From Photobacterium marinum (lineage in GTDB: Bacteria; Pseudomonadota; Gammaproteobacteria; Enterobacterales; Vibrionaceae): a DNA stretch of 64,000 nt. Each line of letters opens with the position of its first letter. Position 1 is the first letter of the stretch. The stretch spans positions 115,359 to 179,358 of the forward strand of contig NZ_AMZO01000003.1 of NCBI RefSeq assembly GCF_000331515.1, given 5' to 3'. This document shows positions 25,656 through 34,899 of the stretch, one piece after another. A program made the translations under genes and the position numbers. A model generated the notes under the pieces. The model ran no database searches and was not told where the DNA came from. It saw only the letters and a program-made list of their open reading frames with translations.

Positions 25656-26882
25656 TTAATACTTCCTGGTACCCTCTCGCAATGATTTAAATTGCGATTC
25701 CAATACGCCATCTCTGTTTGTAAAGGTTATATCATAAGCATCTGAGTATTCACGAATATAACTACCAGATTGTTTCTGTAATTCTTGTATATAATGAACA
25801 CCCTTATTAAATTTCTTCTGAGTCAGCACCATATCTTTGCTATCTATAAGTTTCAGGAAGTAATATGGATGACTCACATAACCACTTCCCATAACAAGCG
25901 CAGCAACGATTGGAGTGGTAATTACTGCCCCCTGGAACCACTCACAAAAGCGCTTATGCTCATTCGTAGTCAGGTTCAGTGACATACCCATTTTACTCCA
26001 GGTATATTTATTCCTTGCATCTTCAAGAATTTTGTTAAGCTGATATGACTGAACAACTTTATCAATAAACGTAAGGATTCGTTGAATTAAGCCAGTTATC
26101 ACACTTACAAGTGTTCCCACACCTGCTGCCACATTTGCGGCTGACTCAATTCCAATTTTGGCTGAAGCAACACCTGCTTTTGCAATACCACCAGCAGCCC
26201 CAGTCAGAGAATGCCTAGCCAGTGCTTTAGATATGATTGAAGGATGGCCATTCAGTAGCTCTACACCAATTCCCTTATACATTTGTGACACAAAGTCCTT
26301 GGACTTTAAAACCGCGGTTTTTACACCTTCGTATAAGTCTGCTGCATTTTGCGCGTAGCTTAGTCCGGGAATCAAGTTCGTTAAATTGTCAGCAAACTCA
26401 CTTGCTAACCATGTTCCAGCTTCAGTTAAGTATTCAGCAGCTTTAAAGCATTCATAATGCTTTTTCATTTTCTGAATTGCGCTTTGAAAAAAGCTAGCAA
26501 CTAATGCTTTAATTTTTGCCATAACGGCAGAAATAGATTCACCGACAAAACTTACAGCACCCGCGATTTTTTGTCCTGCTGCTGATTGAGTTATCGAAGG
26601 GCCAATTGTTTTATCCAATACCCAGGTACAACCTGATTTCAAGTCTTCCAATGGCGTTGTGCTACCAAGGTAGTTCCCCATCAAACCGGTATCAAATGTT
26701 AATGAGCGCTCAATATTGGTATTTGCAAGCACATAAAGAGTTGACTCCCTTGCCTCTAATAGCAGAGAGTCCTGAATCCCAAATGCATTGTGCCGAGTAT
26801 TCCCAAAGAACAAGTCTTTTGCATCTCTTTTTACTTCTTTATAAGCACCGACAATACCGGTCTTTATATCATGTGCATTCAT
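25656..26882 (-). CDS. T6SS-linked protein of unknown function (408 aa), with hydrophobic helices
   Basis: ATG 26882, preceded by AAGGGGTAAGT. Helical, with Ala/Gly-rich amphipathic stretches: KIKALVASFFQSAIQKMKK (about 140-160), SLTGAAGGIAKAGVASAKIG (about 225-245), VAAGVGTLVSVITGLIQRIL (about 252-272) and VITTPIVAALVMGSGYVSH (about 320-340). This composition, Gly/Ala-rich helices that could insert in membranes, is seen in pore-forming toxins and in translocator-like proteins, but no family was recognised. It follows the kinase gene in the T6SS operon and is ended by a terminator. Candidate substrates or accessory parts are equally possible. Confidence 0.6.
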   Translation of the reverse strand: MNAHDIKTGIVGAYKEVKRDAKDLFFGNTRHNAFGIQDSLLLEARESTLYVLANTNIERSLTFDTGLMGNYLGSTTPLEDLKSGCTWVLDKTIGPSITQSAAGQKIAGAVSFVGESISAVMAKIKALVASFFQSAIQKMKKHYECFKAAEYLTEAGTWLASEFADNLTNLIPGLSYAQNAADLYEGVKTAVLKSKDFVSQMYKGIGVELLNGHPSIISKALARHSLTGAAGGIAKAGVASAKIGIESAANVAAGVGTLVSVITGLIQRILTFIDKVVQSYQLNKILEDARNKYTWSKMGMSLNLTTNEHKRFCEWFQGAVITTPIVAALVMGSGYVSHPYYFLKLIDSKDMVLTQKKFNKGVHYIQELQKQSGSYIREYSDAYDITFTNRDGVLESQFKSLREGTRKY

Positions 26883-26921
26883 ACTTACCCCTTTCCCTCT
26901 TAAATAGGGTTAGATCAATGT

Positions 26922-27542
26922 TCAAAGCCAACGTTCTACGATACTTCGAACAGATATCGCTTTTTCTTTACACTTTTCATCCGCACAAGATCGAATAAAA
27001 ATTTCAATTAATTTCACCAATGCAAACCAGTCATCCTTTATATCCACAACACCACACCCATCAATTTGATTAGCAGAGGCAAACATTGGTGTAACCTGCC
27101 AGGTCGGCAAATCACTTCGACTTGTCCCAACTCGATAACTTGCACCGAAGTCAACCAATCGGACGGTTCTGTTTTGAGGAATAAACAAAATGTTGGATGG
27201 CTTAATGTCGCCATGAACCCATCCGTTCTGGTGACAATGATTAATGGCCCTGATTATTTCCGGCAACAACTCAATAAACAGTGCCTGCTCATCCTTGCCA
27301 AATGAGCTCAAAGGGCGTGCTTTCGCGTCAAACTCAAAATGGATGAGCTGCTTTTTTTCATCCATTTCCAACGTTTTTTGAACACGAAAGCCCCTACACT
27401 CCTGCAATGCCTGCCACTCACGGATCATGTCATCCCAACGGGCGTAGCGCTTACCCAGTTGCTCTGACTTCCAATCCGGATCAGACGGTTGAAGCACACT
27501 GGCTTCAACCGGACCTGTCTCTATTTCTTTTATGTCAGGCAT
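26922..27542 (-). CDS. Short Ser/Thr protein kinase-like protein of the T6SS cluster
   Basis: 206 aa with a Hanks-type catalytic loop HGDIKPSN (110-117; Asp112, Lys114, Asn117) and DFG at 131-133 (VDFGAS). The Arg of HRD is replaced by Gly, as in some bacterial kinases. A recognisable glycine-rich loop and VAIK lysine are missing, so the N-lobe is reduced and activity is uncertain. The protein lacks the periplasmic part of PpkA. With the FHA protein of this cluster it could form the threonine-phosphorylation switch known for H1-T6SS, but no PppA phosphatase gene is present. It directly follows tssM (6-base gap). Confidence 0.8.
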   Translation of the reverse strand: MPDIKEIETGPVEASVLQPSDPDWKSEQLGKRYARWDDMIREWQALQECRGFRVQKTLEMDEKKQLIHFEFDAKARPLSSFGKDEQALFIELLPEIIRAINHCHQNGWVHGDIKPSNILFIPQNRTVRLVDFGASYRVGTSRSDLPTWQVTPMFASANQIDGCGVVDIKDDWFALVKLIEIFIRSCADEKCKEKAISVRSIVERWL

Positions 27543-27548
27543 TAAAGT

Positions 27549-30500
27549 TTAAATCTCGCCAGGCAGTGAAAACGCGGTAAACAGCGACTTATCCAGCGTC
27601 TGATTCGAATCACGCAGCGTATAATCAACAACAATGTTGTTTCCGCTGACCTTGTAATTCAGTTTGCGCACAAGACGCGCGGCAGTTGCACTGGACTCAC
27701 CATCAAACAGCATTCGGAATAATGCCCACTGACCTGAGTAAGATCGCATCGCTACCCGATTCTTGCCTTGGTAGAAATTCGTACTCAAATACCCTTCAAC
27801 ACTGGTTGTCGGCCAGCTGATATCTTTCCAGACTCGAGGACCATGTCGGTATCCGAACACAGTCTCAGCTTCACGGATCTGGAATTCTGTTACCGACGTA
27901 CTCATTGAGCTGGCTTTCAGCTCCAGTTTAAGCGCTAGTTCCTGCCCGGTCGGCCCGAAAAATGCCCGACTCAACTTACGAGCTTTACGTAGCTGAGAGC
28001 GCAATTCAGGGCTGATTGGCAGCGTGAGGCCATCAACATGGTTCAGCTTAAGTACGCCGTTATCCCAATAAACGAATGGCTTAAGCAGTTCATCAACAAA
28101 CTGATCAACGCGGCCTTTCGGTTTGAAAAACTGAGTAAAGTCACTAAGGTCAACTTCACCACGGCCCTGCATCGCAAATGGGAAACGTCCTTCAATTGCT
28201 GTTACATAAAACTCATATACACGCTCATCCCACTGTTTATTCAGGTAACCCACACTGCCGTTAACCACTTGTCCCCAAGCCTGTTTAGCAATGCTTTTCG
28301 TCCATTTCGCTACCTGTCCAGGCGCTTTGCCGCTCTGGCGCTGGAATTCAACAATTGCATCCTGACTACCTTTCGCATGCGCCAGCGCATACTCATGCAT
28401 CGCTTTACCCGGCTCAGAGCTCGACAAAGCAACATCAAAGTAGGTGTTAAGCACATCGAATTCCTGAATCAGGTTATCCAGCGGTACAACTTCACCTGAT
28501 TTACCGACTCCATTGACATAATTGGAGAATGCGATGAAAGCTTCGTTAACTACAAAAGACGGTTGCAGGCGCAGTAACTTGTCACCCACTGCACGGTTAA
28601 TCCGATCAGCTTTACGCAACGTTTTTGATGCTTTCTTCAGACCAAGCTGTCGAGCCAGTCGTTTGTTGCCTTTGGTATCCGGCTGCTCTTCTACTGCCAA
28701 CGTTGTATTAACAACAACTGCACCTAATACATCCAGAACAGGGCTGGTTGCTGGTTCTCGGGCACTCTTCAGTGCATACGCAAACTCTGTTGGTGAGCCG
28801 AACTGTTTGATGTGGATGTTGTTAACCAGATCTTTCCAGTAGTAAATGTAGTCAGCAAAATAAAGACGCTGGATCTGCTTGCTTAAGTCCGTCAGTTCAG
28901 TAACCGAAGCACCGGACATATCGCCCTGAATCGCCTTAAACTCTTTTAGCTGACGTCGTAACAGTTCTGACTTTGCCGTCAAATCAACCTGGCTGTATCC
29001 CTGTTTAGTAAAGATCTCCGGGATCAGGTAGCCGTGGAAGTCGTCTGAAAATTCAAACATGGTATCGAACTTATCACCCAGCTGACGGCGAACATCAACT
29101 TGAGTGCGATACTCCGGCAGACTCTTGATACGCGCGTAAATCAGTCGCTCCGGTGATAAACCTTCAAGGTTGTTGGATGCGACAGCAATCAGTTCCTGAT
29201 TCGGATCGAGGTGTTTCTCGTAATTGCTGTTGAACAGATCATCGATAAGCAGCGAAAGAATATTGATATCATCTGAAGAGATATCCCCCTGATCTTTCAG
29301 GTTATCTAACAAATAAGTCTGCATCTCGTTGATATCCAGTTGCTGACGATCAAACAGCATCTGGTAGTAACGCAGGATTTCAAAGATCTTACTCGGGTTC
29401 CCCAGGTTGACGTAAACATACAACTCACTACTGATTAGCTCTTCCAGCTTCGGCAGCAAAATTACGTTCAACTGTTCCTCATACGTGCTGTAGATGCGCT
29501 CGGCAGTATCACTCTGCTTAACACTAACCTGCTGATACCAGGCTTTAGGCTCAATGCCCTGAACAGCAACACTACGAAGCTCGTTAAGCACCGCAATCAT
29601 CTCCGACATAGAGTAATTCTTCTCCAGTCTTTGAATATCGCTGCCATACAGGCGTAGCTGAGCCATTGCATCGGCACGCCACAGCTCGTCGTTGTTCCAG
29701 TTGTTCTTCAGGAGCAAACCAGCCATTGAAACAACACTGACAACCATCAACAGGATCACTGTTCGGGCTGCCAGATAACCGGCATGGCGCCATTCGTTTA
29801 CACCCGTAATTCCCTTTTCCGGTAAAATCACATGGCTGAACAGACGAGATGTAAAGTAACTGCGGCGAGAAGGAAGTTGCTCACGAGTACTTTGGGTGTT
29901 GAACTCAGCGCGATCAGCAACCACCTGAGACAAAAGATCATGCACCGGCCCTTTTTGTCCTGAAGAAAGCAGGTAAGCACCACGGATCCAGACTGCTTCC
30001 CGAACACGGTTTTCACGCCCAATTTCCGTCAGTAACTCATTAGCACGCTCAAAAAAGATGCGTAGCTGATAAGGAAGACCAATCACTGAACCGGATTTTT
30101 CACTGCTGATATTTCTCAACAGCTCGAACTGCTGCTGACCCAGAGACTTCAACAGCTCCTTTATCTGGCCTTCAAAGTAATGCTTATCAAAACGACGGGA
30201 AGCATCACACGGGAACGTCACACCAAATGGATTCTCAACGTCACATCCCGAAAAGCTTTCAAAAAACTCGATAAAGTCAGCAATACTGTCGGCTTTAGAA
30301 AACAGGCTGTAAACCGGCAAGTTCAGCTGTAGCGCACCACTCATCGACAGAGCTGCTTCCTGATAGATGCTGCTAAGCTTCTGGCGCTCTTTACGGTCAC
30401 CTTTTAACAGACGATCACAGCCAATGATGGTGATGATGCCGTTGAGACCCTGGCGAGGACGGTACTTCAACAGTTGCTGAGACAACACCTGCCACAGCGC

Positions 30501-31004
30501 TTCATCTACCCCTTCGCTATCAAAAATGCGGTGACCTACTTCGACAACCACGGCATGATCGTTACTCCAGAATCGCAGGTACTGCTCGGTATCGCTCTCA
30601 TCAAGATGATGTTCAATAACAGGCTCCAACCCATTTTGCTGTAACACTGCACTTTTTGCGTCTTTCTCGCCGCCCAGAACCAAGTACCACGGCAGACTGT
30701 ACAAGCTGTCGAGCTTATTACGTCCATGACCTCGAATTTTCCTGGTCGCCTGAGCGAACAACTGCTGAATAACGCGGGTATCCTGCTTAAGCAGTACCTG
30801 TTGATCGTGCAGCTCCGTATCCTGCTGCTGTTTTTTACGTGTTTTCAACCACCACCACAGCACCAGGATAACAGTCACGGTGCTGATAGTAGTTGCTGTG
30901 TATTTCAGCCAGTTCAGTTCTTCTGCCGGTAGCAATAACCAAAGACCAATGGTTGCACCTACAACCAACACAGCAGCTAAAATTGCCAATACTTTTTTCA
31001 TCAT
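27549..31004 (-). CDS. tssM: T6SS inner-membrane protein TssM (IcmF)
   Basis: TssM spans the inner membrane and periplasm and joins TssL and TssJ in the membrane complex. 1151 aa: two N-terminal TM helices (about 5-25 and 36-52), a cytosolic domain, a third TM (about 408-432, TVILLMVVSVVSMAGLLL) and a large periplasmic part with the ImcF-related and C-terminal (TssJ-binding) domains. After LPWYLVLG, where IcmF proteins usually carry GxxGxGKT, this protein reads GGEKDAKSAVLQQNGL (about 111-126), so the Walker A is degenerate and NTP hydrolysis unlikely. Two bases separate it from tssL upstream. Confidence 0.95.
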   Translation of the reverse strand: MMKKVLAILAAVLVVGATIGLWLLLPAEELNWLKYTATTISTVTVILVLWWWLKTRKKQQQDTELHDQQVLLKQDTRVIQQLFAQATRKIRGHGRNKLDSLYSLPWYLVLGGEKDAKSAVLQQNGLEPVIEHHLDESDTEQYLRFWSNDHAVVVEVGHRIFDSEGVDEALWQVLSQQLLKYRPRQGLNGIITIIGCDRLLKGDRKERQKLSSIYQEAALSMSGALQLNLPVYSLFSKADSIADFIEFFESFSGCDVENPFGVTFPCDASRRFDKHYFEGQIKELLKSLGQQQFELLRNISSEKSGSVIGLPYQLRIFFERANELLTEIGRENRVREAVWIRGAYLLSSGQKGPVHDLLSQVVADRAEFNTQSTREQLPSRRSYFTSRLFSHVILPEKGITGVNEWRHAGYLAARTVILLMVVSVVSMAGLLLKNNWNNDELWRADAMAQLRLYGSDIQRLEKNYSMSEMIAVLNELRSVAVQGIEPKAWYQQVSVKQSDTAERIYSTYEEQLNVILLPKLEELISSELYVYVNLGNPSKIFEILRYYQMLFDRQQLDINEMQTYLLDNLKDQGDISSDDINILSLLIDDLFNSNYEKHLDPNQELIAVASNNLEGLSPERLIYARIKSLPEYRTQVDVRRQLGDKFDTMFEFSDDFHGYLIPEIFTKQGYSQVDLTAKSELLRRQLKEFKAIQGDMSGASVTELTDLSKQIQRLYFADYIYYWKDLVNNIHIKQFGSPTEFAYALKSAREPATSPVLDVLGAVVVNTTLAVEEQPDTKGNKRLARQLGLKKASKTLRKADRINRAVGDKLLRLQPSFVVNEAFIAFSNYVNGVGKSGEVVPLDNLIQEFDVLNTYFDVALSSSEPGKAMHEYALAHAKGSQDAIVEFQRQSGKAPGQVAKWTKSIAKQAWGQVVNGSVGYLNKQWDERVYEFYVTAIEGRFPFAMQGRGEVDLSDFTQFFKPKGRVDQFVDELLKPFVYWDNGVLKLNHVDGLTLPISPELRSQLRKARKLSRAFFGPTGQELALKLELKASSMSTSVTEFQIREAETVFGYRHGPRVWKDISWPTTSVEGYLSTNFYQGKNRVAMRSYSGQWALFRMLFDGESSATAARLVRKLNYKVSGNNIVVDYTLRDSNQTLDKSLFTAFSLPGEI

Positions 31005-31005
31005 G

Positions 31006-32148
31006 TTACTTCTGCGCTCTTCGAATCGTCGCGTTGAGACCGTAGCGAACGTTCAGCTCGTTCTTCAGCTTGCGAATCACGGCCAGGTTGTCACCAGCAC
31101 GAATAAACAGCTCTATCCCATGGTCAGTTTCTCGGGTAAAGGCGTCATAACCGGACTGCTTCAACTCAGAGGAAAGACGCACGGCGTCACTTGATCGCGA
31201 GAATACCGCCAATACCACTTCCCATTGCTGAGCCGGAGCGGCTTTTGGCTTCTCCTCTTCCAGTTTTTCGCTTACAGCTGCATGACCGATATCGGCCTCT
31301 GTACTGAGGTAAATCAGATCCTGACTGGCTTTTTTCAGGCTCACGCCTGACATGTCGATAGTGCTGAACTGCTGCAAAATCGGCTGGCTGCGGTTCATAT
31401 ACCAGTACTCAGAAGCCCCATAACCGGAAGCCATCACCAACGTGGCTATCGCCAGCATTTTTCCCATACTGAGCATGCGCCACGGCTGCTTGCCTTCAAT
31501 AAGTTCCGGTGTGCGCGGAACCGGCATCGGGCTTTCTGCCCGGTAATGGCGGATCAGGGCGTAAACATCAGATTTAATCTCATGCAACCGGCTTTCATCA
31601 CCGTGACGGTAACGACCTTTGAATCCCAGCATCAGTAACACGTACTGAAGCTCGATAAAATCCACCAGCTTGGCAGGTTGCTGGCCGGCTTTGTCGAGCA
31701 AAGCGAAAAAGACTTCACCACCGTTTCGCTGCGAGAAAACCTTACTCAGCAAAGAGTGATTTTCCCAACGCGTACGCTCACCCCATGAGGTATAGAGAAT
31801 TGCCTCATCAAAAGCGGCACACAGCACAAAACAGCTTTTCTCAATAATGCTCGGGTGATATTCGAGATACAGACCACGCTGGCGAAAAGCAGCAATCGCA
31901 TCCAATAGCTTCTGCCGGAAACGATCGACATCGCGCGGTGAGCCCTGACGCGGCACGGTAACCAGAATACCCAACAATTCAGTAGCGGCATTGAGCAATG
32001 GACTGCCATAAACAGCCAGGTTTTCAATCAGGCGCTCTGTGCCCGACAGATCCACCTCACTTGGTCGGCTCGCTGTTTGTGTCGGCTGCGCACTTGCCTG
32101 GGTACGGCGAACCTGAATGGTTGGCTCTTCATTAAATAATCCGGACAC
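31006..32148 (-). CDS. tssL: T6SS inner-membrane protein TssL with C-terminal SPOR-like domain
   Basis: TssL (DotU/IcmH family) links the membrane complex to the baseplate. The N-terminal cytosolic DotU domain (about 40-220) holds the conserved stretch VLCAAFDEAILYTSWG and LLMLGFKGRYRHG; a single TM (about 228-248) follows, then a linker and a C-terminal domain of about 75 residues (QQWEVVLAVFSRSSDAVRLSSEL and on) with the pattern of SPOR domains, which bind denuded peptidoglycan glycan. Such an extension would anchor the complex to the cell wall, a task done by TagL in other systems. 380 aa in all. Confidence 0.92.
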   Translation of the reverse strand: MSGLFNEEPTIQVRRTQASAQPTQTASRPSEVDLSGTERLIENLAVYGSPLLNAATELLGILVTVPRQGSPRDVDRFRQKLLDAIAAFRQRGLYLEYHPSIIEKSCFVLCAAFDEAILYTSWGERTRWENHSLLSKVFSQRNGGEVFFALLDKAGQQPAKLVDFIELQYVLLMLGFKGRYRHGDESRLHEIKSDVYALIRHYRAESPMPVPRTPELIEGKQPWRMLSMGKMLAIATLVMASGYGASEYWYMNRSQPILQQFSTIDMSGVSLKKASQDLIYLSTEADIGHAAVSEKLEEEKPKAAPAQQWEVVLAVFSRSSDAVRLSSELKQSGYDAFTRETDHGIELFIRAGDNLAVIRKLKNELNVRYGLNATIRRAQK

Positions 32149-32155
32149 GACTCAC

Positions 32156-33472
32156 CTACCTAATCACATGAAACTCAACGTGAATGTCTTCGATACGCTC
32201 GTCGATATGCAGCGCAATCGCTTCGTCTTTTTTCACCAGCGACTGCCAGAGCTCTGATTTAGTATCAACTTCAAAATAAGCGGCATCATGGCGTGACTTC
32301 AGCTCGGAAGGCGCATAAGGAAGGTGGCGCAGCGGCACACCGGACAGGGCATTACGCACCAGACCGGCAATATCACTGTTACCCGCCAGCTTAGTCGCTT
32401 TAGGGAACTCTTCGCCCAGACGGGATGCACCGATTGAGGACGTAGCAACCAGAACGAAACGGCCTTCATTGTAAAGGCTGCGATCCTGAACCAGAGTGCG
32501 CAACAAGCGGCGTGTAGCAAATAGCTGGGTATCCCATTTCAAAGTAGAAACATTGTCGATCTGCACTTCACGCAATAGCACCAACAACTCAGAGAACACA
32601 GAAGAGAAAATCCCGTACAGATCATTCTGATTCCAAGTCGGGAAAGACTTCGGCATCTTCCCTTCCAGCCCCTGCATCTGTCCTGCCATTGAAGTACATT
32701 CGAGATAAAGCTGTTTGGTCAGCAAAGTGGCATCTTCATTCCACTGCTCCAGCAACGGCATCCATTTACCCAGCACCTGCAACCAGAGATAATCGCGCAT
32801 CAGCGCCTGATAGCTCTTACTGTTGCTTTCGGCTTGTAAACGAGTCGAAATTGTCCGGGCGCGGTACTGCACCTGAGCAAACACATCTGCAACGCAGTCT
32901 TTAAGGTAATTCGACACACCAAAATGCAGACACTGAGGAACAAAAGCCTGGTTCAGTATTACCGCCCCTTCTGATTTATGTTCGCTGACATCAGCCACCG
33001 AAATTAGGGTGTAATCCTGTAGCTCTTCGCCTTCCAGTTTGAGTTCAATATTCAGTTCAGCCAGCTCTAACTGAACCGCATCACTGTGCTCTCGGCTGGT
33101 ATCAAAAACATTGTGTTCAAGCGGTTTATGGCGCAAACGCTGGTCCTCACCGACATCAACCGCACCTGAACGGGACACAGGCAGAGCCAGGTACACTTTC
33201 TTGTGATTGGTATTTTTAGGGATATCCAGCACCAGGGCCTGTTTGATTTCAAACGGCGTTCCGTCAGGGAAAATACCTCTTGCTCGGCGTACCGACACCT
33301 TACCGATGTTCAGCATTGAGCGGTCCAGCTCCAGCTGTGTTAAACCAAAACACTGTGGCACCATCTGACCGGCGAATTCACGGGTAAAGTTTTCAACATA
33401 GCGTTCCTGCTGCTGAAAATGCTGCGGAGAAAGGAACATCCCTTCACTCCAGACGACTTTGTTACTATCCAT
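32156..33472 (-). CDS. tssK: T6SS baseplate protein TssK
   Basis: TssK is the trimeric adaptor joining the baseplate wedge to the membrane complex. The 438-aa protein opens with the family signature VVWSEGMFLSPQHFQQQERY, and has LPVSRSGA, ELNIELKLEGEEL and the C-terminal GVPLRHLPYAPSEL. Length typical. It starts one codon-overlap after tssJ (shared base 33472), in tight operon order J-K-L-M. Confidence 0.96.
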   Translation of the reverse strand: MDSNKVVWSEGMFLSPQHFQQQERYVENFTREFAGQMVPQCFGLTQLELDRSMLNIGKVSVRRARGIFPDGTPFEIKQALVLDIPKNTNHKKVYLALPVSRSGAVDVGEDQRLRHKPLEHNVFDTSREHSDAVQLELAELNIELKLEGEELQDYTLISVADVSEHKSEGAVILNQAFVPQCLHFGVSNYLKDCVADVFAQVQYRARTISTRLQAESNSKSYQALMRDYLWLQVLGKWMPLLEQWNEDATLLTKQLYLECTSMAGQMQGLEGKMPKSFPTWNQNDLYGIFSSVFSELLVLLREVQIDNVSTLKWDTQLFATRRLLRTLVQDRSLYNEGRFVLVATSSIGASRLGEEFPKATKLAGNSDIAGLVRNALSGVPLRHLPYAPSELKSRHDAAYFEVDTKSELWQSLVKKDEAIALHIDERIEDIHVEFHVIR

Positions 33473-33942
33473 TATTCTTCCTCTTCACCCGAAACAGACA
33501 GGTTGATGCCATCCAGCTCGATATTGATGGCAGCCGATCCGACAATCAGCGGCTTATAAATCACTTTGTTTTTCGCTTCGCGATAATCGGCAAACCCGGC
33601 AATCACACCTATGAATTTGGTATTGGCCGCCAACGGTAAGCTTTCCTGACGGGTTTCTCCCGGCAATACGCTGGCAAGCTGGCGCGCAACCAGTAACTCG
33701 GCTTTCAGTACGCCCTGCTCGTCGTTATAAATCTGAATGAAATCCGCCAGCGAAAAAGCCTGACTATCCGTCAGCTGATAAACCCTGATTTCCACCGGAG
33801 AAGGCTTCCCTTCGACATTCGGATTGATATTTGAGGCAGCCTGAATATTCAGTACCAGCCTAGGTGCCAGCACCTCATCGCCCCAAAAGCTGCAACCGGA
33901 CAGCAATGCTGCCAGCAACAGCGAAGTGATTACCCTAATCAT
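33472..33942 (-). CDS. tssJ: T6SS outer-membrane lipoprotein TssJ
   Basis: TssJ is the outer-membrane lipoprotein of the T6SS membrane complex. Signal peptide with lipobox LLSGC (Cys17), then the beta-sandwich pattern: LVLNIQAASNINPN, VEIRVYQLTDSQAFSLADF and GVIAGFADYREAKNK. 156 aa. Its last base is shared with tssK and its first with the FHA gene stop. Confidence 0.93.
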   Translation of the reverse strand: MIRVITSLLLAALLSGCSFWGDEVLAPRLVLNIQAASNINPNVEGKPSPVEIRVYQLTDSQAFSLADFIQIYNDEQGVLKAELLVARQLASVLPGETRQESLPLAANTKFIGVIAGFADYREAKNKVIYKPLIVGSAAINIELDGINLSVSGEEEE

Positions 33943-34898
33943 TAGCTACCTCCGTCCATGTTGCGCTGAAGACGAAGCGCATCATGAAAATACGCATGGA
34001 ACTTAATGTGCCAGTCACGACTTTCTACCTGACGGTTGAAATGGCGCTTGTACATATCCCAGTACTTTGGCTTGCGCGACCAGAAACCTGGTGTCGTCAG
34101 GTAATCAAACATAGATTCTGTCGCCTCAGGCGAGATATCTGCCAGCAAACGGTTCAGCGCCATTTCCAGCGCTTTATCCATCTGCTCCTGCATCCGCTGC
34201 TCATGGTGACGAAACTCCGTCAGTCCCATTTGAGCTCCCATATTCGATTGAGACTGAAGTTCAGGCTTTGATTGAGACTCGGACATATGAGTCGGCAGGT
34301 TCACCTGCAACTCTGCGTCTGCCAAAGGATCATCATCAAAGGCAGAGAAGCTCAAATCGAACTCACGACGCTCAGTCCGCTTTTCAACTTCTTCAGCCAG
34401 AAACGGGTCATCGGCAACTACTTCATGAGTGGCCGCTGCAAAAGTAAAAGCAGGCTCTTCAGCCTGAACAACCTGAGGTTCAGGAAAAGCTTCTGTTTCG
34501 TTACTGAACGGGTCATCACCGAATACTGAGTTACCCTGTACGGCAGCTGAGAAATCTTGTGCTTTCGCCTGCTCCGGAATAAAGCACGACACCAGCAAGC
34601 GGTACTTACCGATATCCAGCACATCACCATCGTTAAGCGTTGACTGGTTTCCTTTACCCAGCGGGGAAGCGGAACCATTGATAAACAAGCCATTCGTGCT
34701 GTTATCCATGACCTGATAGCCGCGCGAGGTTTTACGGATAATGGCGTGAGTACCAGAAACTTCACGTCGCGCATCACTTAGCTGCATGGTGGCGCCGAAA
34801 GCGCGACCAATATCTCCTCCGTCTTCCGGGAACGATTTGTTCCATTCCGAAATGCTCTCGCCTTCAGGAGAACTGATAATTCTTATTGATAGAGGCAT
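33942..34898 (-). CDS. tagH: T6SS FHA-domain protein (TagH/Fha)
   Basis: An N-terminal FHA domain (about 1-105) with GRAFGATMQLSD, VSGTHAIIRK (the phosphothreonine-binding Ser/His region) and DNSTNGLFINGS, followed by an acidic disordered linker and a C-terminal helical domain conserved in T6SS FHA proteins (FDYLTTPGFWSRKPKYWDMY). In the Pseudomonas H1 system Fha is phosphorylated by PpkA and triggers assembly; the short kinase in this cluster is the obvious partner. ATG 34898 gives 318 aa with AAGGGTAA upstream; a further upstream frame lacks a site. Confidence 0.92.
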   Translation of the reverse strand: MPLSIRIISSPEGESISEWNKSFPEDGGDIGRAFGATMQLSDARREVSGTHAIIRKTSRGYQVMDNSTNGLFINGSASPLGKGNQSTLNDGDVLDIGKYRLLVSCFIPEQAKAQDFSAAVQGNSVFGDDPFSNETEAFPEPQVVQAEEPAFTFAAATHEVVADDPFLAEEVEKRTERREFDLSFSAFDDDPLADAELQVNLPTHMSESQSKPELQSQSNMGAQMGLTEFRHHEQRMQEQMDKALEMALNRLLADISPEATESMFDYLTTPGFWSRKPKYWDMYKRHFNRQVESRDWHIKFHAYFHDALRLQRNMDGGS

Positions 34899-34899
34899 A

